From the NCBI GenBank assembly GCA_036583965.1, contig JAZBQD010000030.1:86213800-86277799 (forward strand): a DNA stretch of 64,000 nt, in the 5' to 3' direction. Positions 1 through 14,000 of this stretch are shown here, piece by piece. The position numbers were made by a program, and so were the translations under genes. This DNA comes from Prunella strophiata. Lineage: Eukaryota > Chordata > Aves > Passeriformes > Prunellidae. The stretch's first letter is position 1; each line of letters opens with the position of its first letter. The notes under the pieces are model-generated. The model was not told the DNA's origin and did not search any database. It saw only the letters and a list, made by a program, of their open reading frames with translations.

Positions 1-279
1 GTGAACCTTCATTTGGCTTCTATGTTTATGGGTTTGAATTAGTGTTAGGAAAATTAAAGGATGAGGTAGGAGATGCACTAAAAGGAAACATCTCAAGAAG
101 TAAAATGAGTCATAGAGAGATATCAAAAGTATATGCAATTAAAAGTGAGGGACTGTAAGAGTAGTTTGCTACAATTTAGATACAGTCTTATTATTTAAAT
201 ACATTTGTTTTAGTTTAGACACAATATACAGTATGCAAAGGTACAATCTTAAAGAGAAGTCTGCTTTATTTTGGTGAGG

Positions 280-341
280 TTTTTTTCCTTTTTTCTCTTT
301 TTTTTCCTTTTTTTTTTTTCTTTTTTTTTTCTTTTTTTCCC
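280..341. repeat. T-rich pyrimidine tract
   Basis: About 60 bases are almost only T with scattered C. This is a low-complexity tract with no unit repeated exactly. It resembles an expanded polypyrimidine stretch, but no AG plus open exon follows that would make it a convincing splice acceptor. Confidence 0.85.
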
Positions 342-2636
342 TGTGGAAGTGACTTCCTCACCCACTGGAAATAAGAGCAAAAGCATAACTTTCCAGAATG
401 AACATCGACAATGATTTACTTAGTTCTGCATTGCTCATATTAGGCTTTATAATTTGTATGTCTTCCTTGCCAGAATACTCATACTCATTAGCTGTTTTCA
501 ATTCTTTTTAATTTAAGATTTACACATTAATAAATTATGTGTAAGTAGTAGGCTATGGTAAATGGTTCTGCTAAATAGCTGCCTCAGCATCAAACTGTCT
601 TGGAGGAGAATAGGGCCTTTTAAAGGTGTCTTCATATCTTTGTCTTCCAATGTTGTATTAGAGTGAAGAAATGGTAATAAATAGAAATGCCTTCTTTTAC
701 ATTATAGGAATTTAGAGTGAGCTCCTTGAGCAACTGATGAAATATATTTAAAAATGTAACTTTATGATGTTGCCTTTCCCACTCTAAGAATTGGCATTGT
801 TTCTTAATAACAATGGCAATGAGGTATTCTGGTATGCTATGCTTTTATGGATCGTGGTGATCTCCTTGGAAGAAAATATACTTTTACCATTACCACATCA
901 CTTGTTTTTCAAATGCAAACTGTAACTGATTGACTAACTATCATTTTTCACTCAGTCTCCCTGTTCAAAATTACTCTTGTGGCATTTTTAACCACTCTCA
1001 CTGAAGAAACCCTGACCAAGGCAGAGAGGCAATCCAAAGAACTCCTGTCCACCACCTCAAACTGTGAATGCATGGGACCACTGGAGTGGTGAAAATGGGT
1101 GGTTTGCTCCTGAGGACCAACTCTACTTGCCAAATAACCATGGAGCCCTTAAGTTGCTTTTAAGGTGAGAAGTGTAGAAACTAGTTTGTATTAAGGATGT
1201 GACTTTAATGGGATACATATGGAAATGCCATCAATGTGATGATATAAAATGCATCTATATTTTTTGAGGCAAAACTTCAGGATTTCAAACCAAATAAAGA
1301 GCAGCATAGGGCAAATAGTAAAACAGACATGGATGAAAATCTAGGCTATCCATTAGCATCTGATGTTGACTCAGCAGGGGAATCCTTCCTCTGAGTTCTT
1401 CTGTAATCAGTGCTCCTGTATTTATGCATCTCATTTTTCCAAGAGCAAATGGAGCAGAGCTGGTGATTTGTACCAGTCTTTTGCACAGTAGCAATTTTGA
1501 GGTTTTAGCCAAATTTGAAGCAAATCCCAACCAGAAATTATTTTAACACAGATGTGTAGCACAAGAGTTGTGGCAGAAATAGCAATTTATTTCCAAGGAC
1601 CTTTCATGTGAAAGGGGCTGTCACTTGTCAGTGATCATGAAAAAATTCATGTCTGCCAATTCTACTGGTCATAGTTTTCATTTGACTGGGAACATAAACC
1701 TTTGGTCTAATGGCAAGAGAATACTTCTATTTCTTAAACATTGTCACTGCTATTCAAAAATTAAGGTATGGTTTGGGATACAGCTGCAGAATTTCTGATA
1801 GTCACACTGGTTGAGTTATAGCATACAATTAAATATTTTAGAGCTAAATTTAGCACCAAAGAAAAATACTCAGGTACCTCTAACTTTGCATTCAAGAGAA
1901 GATATTTTAATATTGCTATTATTAAGTCAAATTAAATTGAGAGCAATTTCTGGGAATGAAAAAAGCCACTCCCAAACGAAGTTGAAAATATACAGTTAAT
2001 GAACAGAAATAAAGAGGAATGTAGGAGAAGTGATGTAGAGCATTGTTTTTCTAAATGGAAAATCTGAATAAAAAAAATAAAAAAAAGAAAGAGATGTTTG
2101 GTATCATTTATATTCAAATTATCCTATTGCATTAGCAAAAAAAAAAAAAATACATTCCTCCTCTAAAATGCAATAGGATCATTCAGCTGATCCATGAATA
2201 CAACAAAGCTTATTAAGATGCTATAATTTTTTACAACAGTTTGGAAGGAAACATTACATTTTTATCTGACTATTTACATTTCATCCCTTTAAGAACTTCA
2301 TTGTGAGAGGATATGCTTTGGTTAACCAAAGAGGAATTATAATTTTGGGTAAAAATCCCTATAAAGTAAATAGTGTTTTAAGAAAATCACAAGGTGAAAG
2401 TCAACTAATTTGGTTGGCAAGAATGTTTCTGTAAGGAAATGACTTATAAAATACTTTAGAAAGAGGGAGGTAATCCATGTAACAAGAAAATAATCTCATT
2501 GGTTGAAGTAAACACCAGCACATACACTGAACATCCACCTTAAAAAGTATATTCATTTACAAGATACCTTGAATTTAGTTATATCCTGAAGTGAGAAAAA
2601 TGAGCAAATGAAAGTAGAACTAGTCTATGGCTTCAT

Positions 2637-2712
2637 GCTTTTCTTTTTTTTTTTTTTTTTTTTTTTTTTTTGTTTTGTTTTGGTTTGGTTTTTTTGGGGG
2701 TTTTTTTTGTTT
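2637..2712. repeat. Poly-T run with degenerate T/G tail
   Basis: A 28-base uninterrupted T run (2644-2671) is followed by TGTTTTG and GGTTTGG-like degenerate units and further T runs. It may be the tail of a minus-strand retroposed copy or simple slippage. No target-site duplication was recognised. Confidence 0.85.
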
Positions 2713-4856
2713 AAGAAACAAGATATATTTAATAATAATAATTTTAAAACCCAAAACATATTTGGGATTTCATTGAGTTAATTTCTCATCTAACTTGGCT
2801 AAAGATTAACTATAAAAAAACCAATGTATTGTTTTTAACTATTACTATTTTTGTATGTGATTATCAATAACAATAGAAACAATCATATGAGGCCTTTTCT
2901 TATTACAGCACTTTTAAAATCTTCCACAGAGTTTAAATAATATAAGTTGGTAGAGTTGGTAGGGGAAATTATGTAGGATGATTTTACAGGGGAAGATATT
3001 TAGGCCTTGAAGGTCTGAACAAATTTTTTTACTTCTCTATTCCATGTATTTCACAAGAAAGATTATTAAATCTTAGTGTCACCATGACTAGCACTTAGTC
3101 ATTCTATAATTTTTCTAATTAGAATATTTCTTCAACCTGATGTATTGCCAGTTAACAGTTCATTTTCCAGCCAGCTCTTATTCCAACAAGTTATAATTGC
3201 CTGCTACACATAGCTCTTTGCAGGATCCACAATAAACCCTTTCCTTATAATTAACTACCCCACGAGGAGGTCTCTGCTCAGAAAGTTTTGAGAACTATTT
3301 CTTGTCTTCCTTCTGCATCATACCACTACTATAAGGGCCCAAGAAAAAGCCCATCATCTTTTCATATGTGGTTATGACTTCAAAGAAAGACTGATTCTAG
3401 GAAAATATTTTTTTCTCCTTTGTCATCAAAGTTTACCTTATGTATGGGAGCCAGATGTTTTCTGCCTTTCTATAAACCAGTATAACTGGTAGAGTAATGC
3501 AAAGTGTGTCTTTTATGATCTGTTCACTGTTCACTGTCAAATGTTTTCAGGAAACAGGACTGAAAAATATTGCGAAAAAAAATTACTTGGATCCAGTTTT
3601 TCTGGGAAAAAAAGCAAAGCTCTATTTTCCTGCAAAGACATTTTGAAAAATGTTTAGCACCCCAAATCATAACTAAAATATTTGTAGTTTCAAAATATCC
3701 ATGTATTTATGTAATTTTGTACAGTGCTGCTCTTCACTCACATACTTTGTGACTTTTCATTCAGTGCCTGTTTGTGGGCTTTTTTATTAATTTTCTTCTT
3801 ATGCCAAAAACTCACTTGTTTTCTTTCCAGCTATATTTCCTCTGAAACTTGCAAGATGGTCCCATGCTAAGCTGGAATGAATGCAGTTTTGCAGTCATGT
3901 TCATGATGGTATATCTTTCTACAAAGCAAGATTTGATCACATGAAAGATTAAGAGGGAAAAAAATTATGACTATCACAAATCAAATTCAAAATATAAGCA
4001 AATTTACAGGTTTTGCATAATTAAGTGATAGCCTTTTCATTTAGCAGCTACTCATTTTCTCTACCTACTGAACACTTACTCCAATGGGTACTAAATTTGC
4101 AATGTATCTTCTTTGCTTATTTTGCTATGATTGTCTTATTTATTCAGTGTATTTTTGCCAAGTGTGACCTCTGCCTGAATCCATTCAGGGATTTAAGTAC
4201 CTATGTGACAATTTTGTTATGCAAATTCACTATTTAAGCATTATTATTTCTGAAACATACAATTCTTTGCTGTATACCAGTTGGCAATTCACACTGCAAG
4301 GCATCCAAGCTGCTGAAGGTGGGAAGGGAGCACTCCTGGAATGTGGCTCTGGGCCCCTGCACAGAACCTCTGCATTGTGGAATCTCATGTTAGTAGTAGA
4401 AAAAGTGACAGGGCCAAGTTCAGTGAAAATGAGTAAAAGGGAGAATTGATGTAAAGTTTCTTTAGTGACCACATACTGACAAAAGATATGTTCATGTGAG
4501 CTCCTGTTGCTCACTAGGAAAGTGTCTTGGACTGGCTATGCAAATGGTTTCTTAAGTGCTGTTTTTGAGTTACATGGAGTGAAAATTTTGGTGATAAGGG
4601 TGCGGCAAAGCCATAAATCTGAGCTTCAGGGTATGGAGACAGCTCCAGGTATTCAGCCCCTGAAAGTGTAGCTGAGATGTTGTGCTCCCTCTGACCCTAA
4701 CTGAATTATCTAACTGAAATAAATTAGGTTTCATTACCCAGTTTCTCTTTAATCTTTCCTACTGTTTAGGTTTGGTAGCATTTCACTCCTCATCTGCTCT
4801 TTTCTAGGTTTCAATAGGTTTTCTACAGTTTTCAATTAAGTGTCTTGGAAGTATGT

Positions 4857-5883
4857 CAGAATCACAGAATCACAAAATTGTTGAGGTTGTCAGGTACCTC
4901 TGGAGGTTGTCTGGTCTAATCTCCAGTTTCATCAGGGCCACATAGAGCCAATTGCCCAAGACCTTGCCCAGATATCCTGGAATATATCCTCTGCAGAGTC
5001 ATCCTCGCTGTAAAATCTGTTTCCTGATATTTAGAGGGAAACTATTTTCAGGTTGTGCCCAATGCCTCTGGTCCTCTCAGTGGGCACCACTGAGAACTCT
5101 CTGCACACTGCCTTCAGTTATTTGTACACATGGATGAGAACCCCCTGAGCCTTCTCTTCTCCATGCTGAACAGACATAAGCCTCTCAGCCTCTCCTCATA
5201 TGTCAAGAGCTTCTGTCCCTTAATCATTTCAGTGGCACTTTGCTGCACTTTTTTTAGTATCTTCATGTTTCTCTTGTAATGGGAAGCCCTGGACTGGACC
5301 CAGCACCCTAGTTGTGGCCTAATAAGTGTTGTACAAAAAAAAAAAAATCACTGTTCTTGATCTGCTGAAAATATTTTGCCTAATGCACCCCAGGATGCTA
5401 CTCACCCCTGCAGCAGTGACACCTTGCTGGTTCATGGTCAACTTGGTGTCTAACAGGATCCCTAGATTCTTTTCTGCAAAGCCACTTTCTAGCAAGGTGG
5501 ATCCTGCCTCTGCTCATTCCTGGCTTGTTCTGCTTGTTCTTCCCATGCACAGTACTTTGCACTTCTAGATGTTAAAATTCCTGAGGTCCCATCAGGCCAT
5601 TTCTCCATCTGCCAAGGTCTCTCTGGAAGACAGCACAGCTGCTTGGCATATCATCCACTTCTCCCAGTTCAGTGTGACCTGCAAACTTAGTGAGTGTGGA
5701 CTCTGCCCCACCATTCAAAGCATTACTGAAGGTGTTGAATAGAACTGGACCTACTCTTGACCCATGGGGTGCACTACTAGGTGCTGGTGCTGGCCTCCAA
5801 CAAGAATTTCTGCAGCTGATCACCTCCTGGTACTGGACATTCAGTCTGCTTTCAATCCATCTCAAGAGTGAGCTGAGCACCTG
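4857..5883 (-). mobile_element. CR1 LINE, 5'-truncated, avian type
   Basis: The plus strand opens with AGAATCACAGAATCAC, the reverse complement of the octamer-like 3' end of avian CR1, so the element lies on the minus strand with its 3' end at about 4857. Reading inwards gives the 3' UTR and then the C-terminal half of the reverse transcriptase. On the minus strand, 5572-5880 reads through the segment with GPVLFN and GGAESTLTKFA. The expected catalytic FADD box reads FAGH at 5674-5685, so both active-site Asp residues are lost. A short A run (5334-5347) and further frameshifts interrupt the rest. CR1 elements are non-LTR retrotransposons that usually insert as 5'-truncated copies, and this one is about 1 kb with no 5' half. 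It is a dead copy. The subfamily was not determined. Confidence 0.93.
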
Positions 5884-7224
5884 AGTACTTCAAAATAGCT
5901 ATTATAATGCTAATTTTTTTAATTAATTAATTGTTTTATACTAGGAAAAGATTCTAAAGTGATTCTTTGATTAGCTTTATCCCAGTCCAATACACATATA
6001 GTTTGGGTCTAAATATCCTGAAAATTGTAAATATACTAAAACTTTAGTTTTCTAAAATGAGCTAAGGTCTGGAAGTCTGCAAGCTGAATATTAACTACCA
6101 GGACACCAGGAGCTGATATTCATATAACTGAAGAACTCACTTAAAAGTCAGAGTCATAACATCACTCTAGGGAGGAGAAATGGAAAAGTAGCCTTGAACA
6201 GATTGTAAATATCAGCACTTTAAAGATTCTCATCTAACAAAACATTACTTAAATTCTTTACATGTAATTACTTATTCCACAAACCCTGTTTAGAGTAAAG
6301 GAGTCCTCTGCTGAAATTAAGGTATTATTAATGTAACTACTCATATAGACATTTTTGTTTTATTTTAGCTGCCAAGTTAATTTGCTGTAGTTAGGACAAA
6401 ATTAATGGTAAGGGACATTAGCATCTATCAATAAATAAATTAACAGTTAAATTTAGATCTAAACAAACATTTAGGCATCTTAATCAACACTTGGGAAGAA
6501 TGTTGATGTCTTTGTTCATAATAAGGAATTTTAAATCTAAATAGTTGCCTGGTTCTGGAGGAGCACCTCACCTGGGCAGGGGGAGGTGTGATGTGGAAGG
6601 GGCTAGAGGAAAGACTAAGAGCAGGACAGAAAGATTTGTCATTTCAACCCTAACAGTGGTTCTCATGACTTCTGACCTACACATAAAGGACTATCTCTGA
6701 ATTTTACATCTTCATATGTGCATGTAAAAATTGTGTCCAGGACCTGAACTGCAGAATTGAGTAGCACAAAACTATATTGCCAAGTCTCCAGTTCAGTTTT
6801 CATTTTTTGTTCTTATAAATCCTGGTTTTGTGTTGATCCCATGAGACTTCCAGCAGATTGGGTTGAAATCATCTCACTTCATTGCCAAGAGCCCCACAGT
6901 GTTCTCTTGCTGGAGAATACTTGTCAATTTTTAACAAAATAAAAAATTTTCATCCGTTCTTGAAGTCAACCCATGGACAACAGGTCACTACATAACAATT
7001 GGTCTTAATAGGTTTGATTTTTATATTCTATTTTAATGGCTCTTTTGTATGCATTTTCTTATATGCTTTTGCATAAGTACTCATATTTTCATAATTCTAA
7101 CCAAATTAAAAAGCAATCAGCATCTCCCACTTATTCAAAATGAATGTAATTGTAGTAAATTTTTTCTAAATGTTTTTGTTCCTCCTCAGCAGAAAGATAA
7201 CGTACTGCTGACCAGAGGAAACAC

Positions 7225-7248
7225 TTTTTTTTTTTTTTTTTTTTTTTT
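7225..7248. repeat. Poly-T run (24)
   Basis: An uninterrupted T run lies between ACAC and GACATG. It is a homopolymer with no neighbouring retroposon body recognised. Confidence 0.9.
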
Positions 7249-7564
7249 GACATGTTTTGTGAATTTTCAAATTGGAGTAATGTGAAAACATTTAAAATTT
7301 CATTGATAATGAGAAGCTTGAAAGTGAGGATTGTAAAGACTCCAGAAACAGAAGTTAAATGTTAAAACTATACTTAGCATAAGAGTAAAAAGTTAATATA
7401 GAGAAAATGGTTGTCTGTTTTCTTCTGTAAATAACAATAAATTAAAACAGGCAGAATGAATGTGGGAAAATTTACTTCTGTTTCTTGTATATATTTTAGT
7501 TTCCCTAAAAAGATGTCTTTTTTTAAAAAAAATCACCTAATAATAGTCATAATGTTTATTCTTT

Positions 7565-7566
<2 letters not shown>

Positions 7567-7606
<40 letters not shown>
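7567..7606. repeat. Poly-T run (about 40)
   Basis: One of the two longest homopolymers in the window, with the preceding pyrimidines CTTTCC adding to the tract. It could be a minus-strand retroposon tail, but the downstream sequence matches nothing I recognise. Length in an assembly is unreliable for such runs. Confidence 0.9.
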
Positions 7607-7608
<2 letters not shown>

Positions 7609-7888
7609 AATACAAGAAGTTATATCTCACAGATCTGAGGCATTCCCTTAATGACAAAGAGTTAGAAAGGTTTTGGGGAAGGAATCAGTATTTTTGCTCT
7701 GTGACTTTCAATATTTAGGAAATTGCATAATTGGTGTTTTCTCTTAATACCATAAGCCCTAACAATACATTAAGATGCTTCACATTATAGAGTCAAAAAT
7801 ATATTTGTGGCCTGCTAGGAGCTCTTCTGTTTTTCTGTATCTGTAGGAAGTTAGAAGGCAGTTTGACTGCAGTGGTCAACAAAGAGTA

Positions 7889-7920
7889 AAAGAGATTATG
7901 GATAAAGAAATAATCTCTTT
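7889..7920. other. Perfect 10-bp inverted repeat (hairpin-capable)
   Basis: AAAGAGATTA (7889-7898) and TAATCTCTTT (7911-7920) are exact reverse complements around a 12-base spacer. The stem is too short and AT-rich for a microRNA precursor and is probably fortuitous, but it is exact. Confidence 0.6.
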
Positions 7921-10085
7921 ACAGAATCTCTTCTAACCTTTTGAAGCTTCCAGTATATCTTCAGGTAAAATGCCAAGATTTGTGGTCATTTGGTGAAGAA
8001 ACAGGCTAAAGATTACTTAAAATATAGAAACACAACTGAGTCTCTATGTACTTTAGTGTAATGGGAGTGAACTTTGTGTCAGAGTTGTAGTAGGAAAATT
8101 CTGGTTCCAATGCCTTTTTTTTTGTTAGATACTTAAATATTTTTTAAAAGCATGAGGCCTTTCAGGATTTTACAGTAGGAAAAAAAAAAAAAAGAGTAGT
8201 GAGTAGTTTGAGGTTTTCTTCATTTGTTGTGTTTTAAAGAATGGTATTCTGCCTAAATTTAGTTGTCTGTCATGCAAAAAGAAGGCAAAACCCTGACTAA
8301 AAAAAACCCAACAAACCTTATATAATAGTGAGAATCCCAGACCAAAAGAAAAAAATATCTTCTAGTTCTAGCTGATTAGCTTGGTTTCGCAGCAGAGCAG
8401 GAATTGCTATACTTTACAGATTTCAGGGCTTACCATGCCCCTGGTTCAAGTATGAGAGGTCAGCAGAGGCCAGATGAAGGGCCAGGCTGGGATCTGCAAG
8501 ACTTTCTACCTAAGTGAGTGACAAACTGCTGGATCCTTCTGTGGCTGCTGTGGCAAAAGCAGCTGAACAAAAGCCTACATTTCTTATTAGGAGGAGTGTG
8601 ATTTCAAAGGAATCAGTATCCTTTACCTCTGACCTCTCCTCATGCTTTTCTGAAAAAAAAAGGACATGGATATTCATCAGAATTAATATCTGTACCTAGC
8701 AAAGGGGGATTAACAGCCCACTATTAGTGGTTTGCAATTGTGCTAGATATTGTGTTAAGGAAAACTCATACACTTAAGTAAAATGAGTAAATGTTTTAAC
8801 TCAGAAGCTTTAATTACATTCTAATTTAATACCTAAGGAAAAGAAAAAATAGCAGCAATTGTGGATGATAAATTTAAGATAGAAAAGACTAAAGAAAAAA
8901 TAAAGTCCACACTTTTACATTATACCTCATTCCAGGGTCTGAAATAAGTTGGTCCTGACTTTGCTCAGTAAGATAATATCTAGCTTCAGCCTGACTTCAA
9001 GTGAACTCTATTGATGAATGGAAAAGGCTGTTTGTCACTGGAAAAGTGCCTGAAAACAATCTCTTCCTGAGAGCAACTGAGATGTTAGCAGAAAAGAAAA
9101 AGAGATGGTCATCTGAGATGCTCCCTCATGTGTTCTATTGCTCTGAATAATACAGAAAATTAGATACTAATTCTTAGAATGTAAGGATTCTAATAAACTA
9201 CTTTTAGACAAAGGAAGTTTTCTTATCTGGGATTTTTTTCCCATTATTCTCCATCTGCCTTTTCATATTGTAAGCTCTCAGGGTAAGATCTTTTCATACA
9301 TATTTGTAAAACACTTGGCTTAATACGAATACTAAAATCCAACACAGTATAAAATATTACCTCTTCAGTTATATTAAATCGGAATGGTTCAATTAACTCC
9401 CCTCTACTTTCTGTGAAGAGTATTAATTAAAGTAGCCAGTAAAAAAAGGTAATGATGGGGGTTTGAAACCATCTAGACTAGCTTTACCTCAGTTAAACTT
9501 TTGTTTCATGGTGTTACACTTGGTACTTTTTCCTATAACTGAAATTAGAATCCAGGCCAGACAAAAATAAAGAACTAACTGAGAGAGGCTATTCAGGATG
9601 TGGGCTATTTTTTTCCTTTCTACTTCCTCATAATTTGCTAGAAACAAAGAACATGACATGATAGTGTTCTTTCCTGGCTCTAGCATACCTGAATATAGAC
9701 AAATAGTAAATATAATGTTTCCTTGTAAGGATTTTTCTTTCTATTGTGTTTTTAAAGTATTGCCCTCACTAGAAATTGTCCAAATTAATGAAACATGAAT
9801 GGGAAAATATAAAAAGAAAACAACAACAACAACAAAAAAGCATGTGAGAGGAGTGGAGGAGTTCTACTCCCCCTTCCCGTTCTCCAAAAGAGGAGAAAAA
9901 TCCTTTTGAATTCCCTTCTAGGATTCCGGTGAAGTCTCACAGAAAAATATTCAGCTGTGGTCTTGACAGCTTCTCAGAGGTCTTATTTTAAGAAAATTAG
10001 TCACACCCATCTTCTGAAAAAGCAAATTATTTTAAAACACTCTTGGTTGCTGAAAATCATTATTCTTCTTGAATATCTTAAGGCT

Positions 10086-10135
10086 ATATTAATTGCCTAC
10101 AGATAAAGATATATTAATTACCTACTGATAAAGTC
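10086..10135. repeat. Imperfect 25-bp tandem duplication
   Basis: ATATTAATTGCCTACAGATA and ATATTAATTACCTACTGATA start the two adjacent 25-bp units, at 10086 and 10111. They differ at two internal positions plus the end. This is a small local tandem duplication, with no sign of a larger array. Confidence 0.8.
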
Positions 10136-11022
10136 TTCTTTAAAAATGTTGAGTTCCGATAGCAAGGCACTTGAATGTAATTAAGAACTTGGGATAATTG
10201 AGAATTGTAGGGCACATCCACATACACTTCACATAAGTTTATTCAAGTTAGTCCCAAAAGAGAGGATATGTGTATGCCACACTGCTTTGCCACACAGGTA
10301 TACTAGCTCATGTATAGGAAGCTGTACAGCTGATGTGAATGTGGTATTTGCACTGGGACTAATTAGGTCACTTCACTTTTCACACTGTGGTAGTTTCCAG
10401 TTCTGGAGCCAGCTGGGTATCTTTTCATGGTGCAATAGTGTTCACTATAGACATACCCTTAAAATTATTGTGTATACCCCCTTACCTATTTGTCATGTGT
10501 ACTGAATGAATTAGGATCCCCACTGGAAAACAGAACACAATTATTCATAAGGCATCACATATTTCAGGATTCTTTATTTGGGGTTTTCTAACTTTAAATG
10601 TTTGATTTTTGCCATCTGACTTTTGAAGAGAGGAGGAAACCTTAACGTATTTTTATATGTTGTGACAACCCTCCATTCTGTGCTCTAACAAGTATTTGAA
10701 CCACAACCTTCACAGCTGAGACTGCTATTCCTTGTAGTAGGAGACAACTATTATCTCAGTGGGGAATAGACAAACCGATGGTGTTTAATCAAGGGGTTTG
10801 GAGGGGCCTCAGAACAGGCTGACTTCCTTTCTTCAACTTCCTACTGTGGAAGCTTTTGGCCAGATGTGAGGAAAGAATTACTTGGATTACTCTGATGCTA
10901 GGAAAAGCAGAAAGAACTTTTCTTTTTCCATAACAAATTTTAGCATATATTGCTCTGTATACATATACAGTACCCAAACATCGTTATTTACAGGACCTAC
11001 TAGTCATTGCATCAATATGTGA

Positions 11023-11098
11023 CAAAAAAACAAAAAAAAACAAAAAAAAAAAAAAAACAAAAAAAAAACCAAAAAAAAAACCAAACCCCAAAAAAACC
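11023..11098. repeat. A-rich low-complexity tract
   Basis: Runs of 7 to 15 A are separated by single or double C, grading into CCAAACCCC-like sequence. This is a degenerate (A)nC tract, possibly an old retroposon tail. No body was recognised upstream. Confidence 0.85.
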
Positions 11099-14000
11099 CA
11101 TTTAGTAAAAACACTGCACAGGAATAATGAGAATTGTGTTCAGATTATGGATTCAGAGGTATATTCAGAGTTTTTTTTCCCACAATGTAGTTTAGGATTT
11201 TATCCCTGAAGAAGTTTCTTAAAAAAAATTAAAGATAAAAATATTTTTTTCATAAATATGTATTCCCTTTTTACAGAGTTAGCATGAAACACTCAATTTT
11301 TGTATCTCCTATGATTGAAGTATGAGTAATTGCACATATAATTGAACTGCCAGATATAATTTCTCTGATTAGGAATGTACAGATTTCAGTTTGGTTTTCT
11401 AGCTTGAAGCTGATCTAGCATCATAGATTTGTAGGTTAACATGATCTATTGAGATAGATTTCCATTGGTCTCTTTGTGCAAAATAAAGTCAAGCCATTCA
11501 CAAACACTTAATTCTATTAAAGATTAATTCCATTACATTGTTGCAATCATTCTGAAGTGATAAATGTGACAGCAATGAGCCAGATTCAATGCCTGGGATT
11601 CACTGAATTTTAAAGGCCTCATCTTCGAGGGTAGATCTTTCAGATAGGGAATTTTTTTTCTGGATGTGGGCTACAACCGCACAAAAGCATATTTGATTTC
11701 AGGAAACTGGAACCAAAGTATTCAGTACTGAACTACCAGGATGTGTGACTGCCCATTAAAACTGTCAGCAAGCTATGGAAAAGTTGAAAAAGACAGTAAC
11801 AAAATCACTGTTTACATTCTCGGGAACCTGAACCCATCTTTAGTGACTGCATCAATCTCAGCCTCTACTTCTGCTGCGGAATTCATGACTTAAAGGCTTT
11901 TTGCTCAAAGTCATAATTTTCATCATTCACAGATGGCTTGTTTAGACCCTGTTTCATAAGACACAACAGAGGAAAGCTCAGGATATTTGGTACAGCATTT
12001 ATATCAGCCCAGACCTCTCTAGGAGCACCATGGGAAGGTGAAAGACATTAATAAGAAAGACCTCCCAAACCCAGAAATTAGGTACCCAGTGCAAGGTAGA
12101 GCTTAGTTATCTTTAGTATCCTAAACTCCACAGGCTGAGAAGAAAAATAATCATATTAGCAAAAAAATTTCCTTTTTGGAGGAAAAGTCATTGAGGGTGT
12201 TAAGTTAAACTAGAAAATGAAAAATAACATGCGTGCCATAGCAAACAGTAAAACTTTTCAGTACAGTTCAGACCTACTTGAAAGACAGAGATGTTACTGA
12301 AATTGGAAATACTGCTGAGCTTAAGTGTAATACCACACAAGTTTTTTCCAGAACACATATATTCTTCTAAGTACAACCAATATAAGAAGCATATAAACTC
12401 TGAAAATGATACTTGCAAGATAGGTTTAATTAACCTAATGTGCTTCCAATCCATCAACAAAATGGTTCAAATATTTTCAGTATGCTAAATGTAAATAAAT
12501 GAGGCAAGGTTCATAAATTCAACATATTGCTTTGTTGTCTGTGAAGTTGTACTGATTTTCCAATTGGAGTAATTATAGCAATTATTCTTTAATAAATCTT
12601 TTTATTAATTTTTGATGCATATAAATACACAAAAGGCATAAATATAACAAAATAGCACAAAAAGAGGATAATGCTGAAGAAAATGCAAATTATATCCGTT
12701 CGTAATACCAACAATAATCTGCGTTTCTAGAACACTTTCCATTTTGTTGTCTCCAAACATGCCACAGATATGAACTAGATGCAAGACTTCTGCAAGAAGA
12801 GGAAAACTTATCATCTCTGTTTAAACTTGCTTCAATTTTTAATTGCCCAGCAATTTAAGGAGACATTTTTGGAGAAGTGGGTGACTAAAGGAAGGAATGA
12901 ACTACCCATATGACATTCTGATCAATAATAAAAATGCCTCTTTTTTATCATTGATTTCCTTAAGGATCTGGGTCTTTGGGAATAGAGGAGAATTTCATCT
13001 GGAGTATGTATCAGAAAAGGAATAGAGTTGAAGGCTACTAATTTTCAGTCTCCTCTTCTATCCACCAAATCACCCTGTCCAACTCACAGCACAACACTGT
13101 AGCATGAGGACATCAACTGTCTGCAGTCTCAATCACTCTGAGATGTATGTAGTAGTGCTACTTGTCCAAGGAAACTCTTTTTGCAAGAACTATTGACACA
13201 GCCTTGTTCTGCTGCCTTAAATGAGACATATCATCCTCCTCCTGCCTTTTCTAGATTCTGTATAAATTTATCAGGTCTTCTTTATTTTAGTCTAGTACCA
13301 CCGTGTCCAAAAGGAATAAGAATAATTAAATTATAATGTTCTCTATATGTTTTGGAAGGAACATAGAGTCTGATAAAACTTCCTTGCTTGTACAAAATGT
13401 TTATCTGGAGAACAATGACAATTTGAATATCAATACAATTATTTCAATAAGCACATTAACAGAGAGAGATTTATTTTAAGAAATAAAATAATTATTTGAA
13501 AAATAGAAAAAAAAAAGAAAAGGAAAGTAGGAGGTATGTCCTACTCAGTGTGTTGAATTTTTATCCTGCTAACTGTACTACATCAATAGAAAAGACAGAA
13601 AATTTTTCCAGCAGTTACTTCAAGACTGTAACCCAAATCCATATTATGATGTAGGGGAAATGTCCTGGTTTCAAGAAATTAAACGAGCCTTAATCATTTC
13701 AATTCACCAGTCTCTTATGATTTGTTCATATCATTTCACTAAGTAGTTTGATACGTTGTTTAAGAATATTCTGTTAAATAAGTAACATTTACAAGAATTT
13801 CTCTCCAGCCCTGCAGGGATAATAGAACATTATAACGGTTCCCTCATAGAGAAAGCTCTCAACTTTTAGCTCCTTTTTTGTTAAATCTAAAAATCAACTT
13901 CCTTTCTAGCAGCACTGACAAATCTATTCACAGTAGATCAAACAAATGGGTGTAAAATTAAGTGGAAAATGCCAAGGAGGTTGGTAATGTTAGAGAGGAC

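Larger units (their letters stand above)
1..4856. other. AT-rich noncoding stretch, no gene recognised
   Basis: No open frame here exceeds about 95 codons, and none shows domain motifs, codon structure or splice-site pairing that I trust. The stretch is AT-rich with homopolymer runs (listed separately) and otherwise unique-looking sequence. I recognise no transposon, RNA gene or promoter. It could be intergenic or intronic. Confidence 0.6.

Noticed and set aside
280..341. Polypyrimidine tract as a splice acceptor
   Set aside because: No AG with a following open, exon-like segment; it looks like simple low-complexity DNA.
7889..7920. Hairpin as a microRNA precursor
   Set aside because: The stem is only 10 bp, far shorter than a pre-miRNA.
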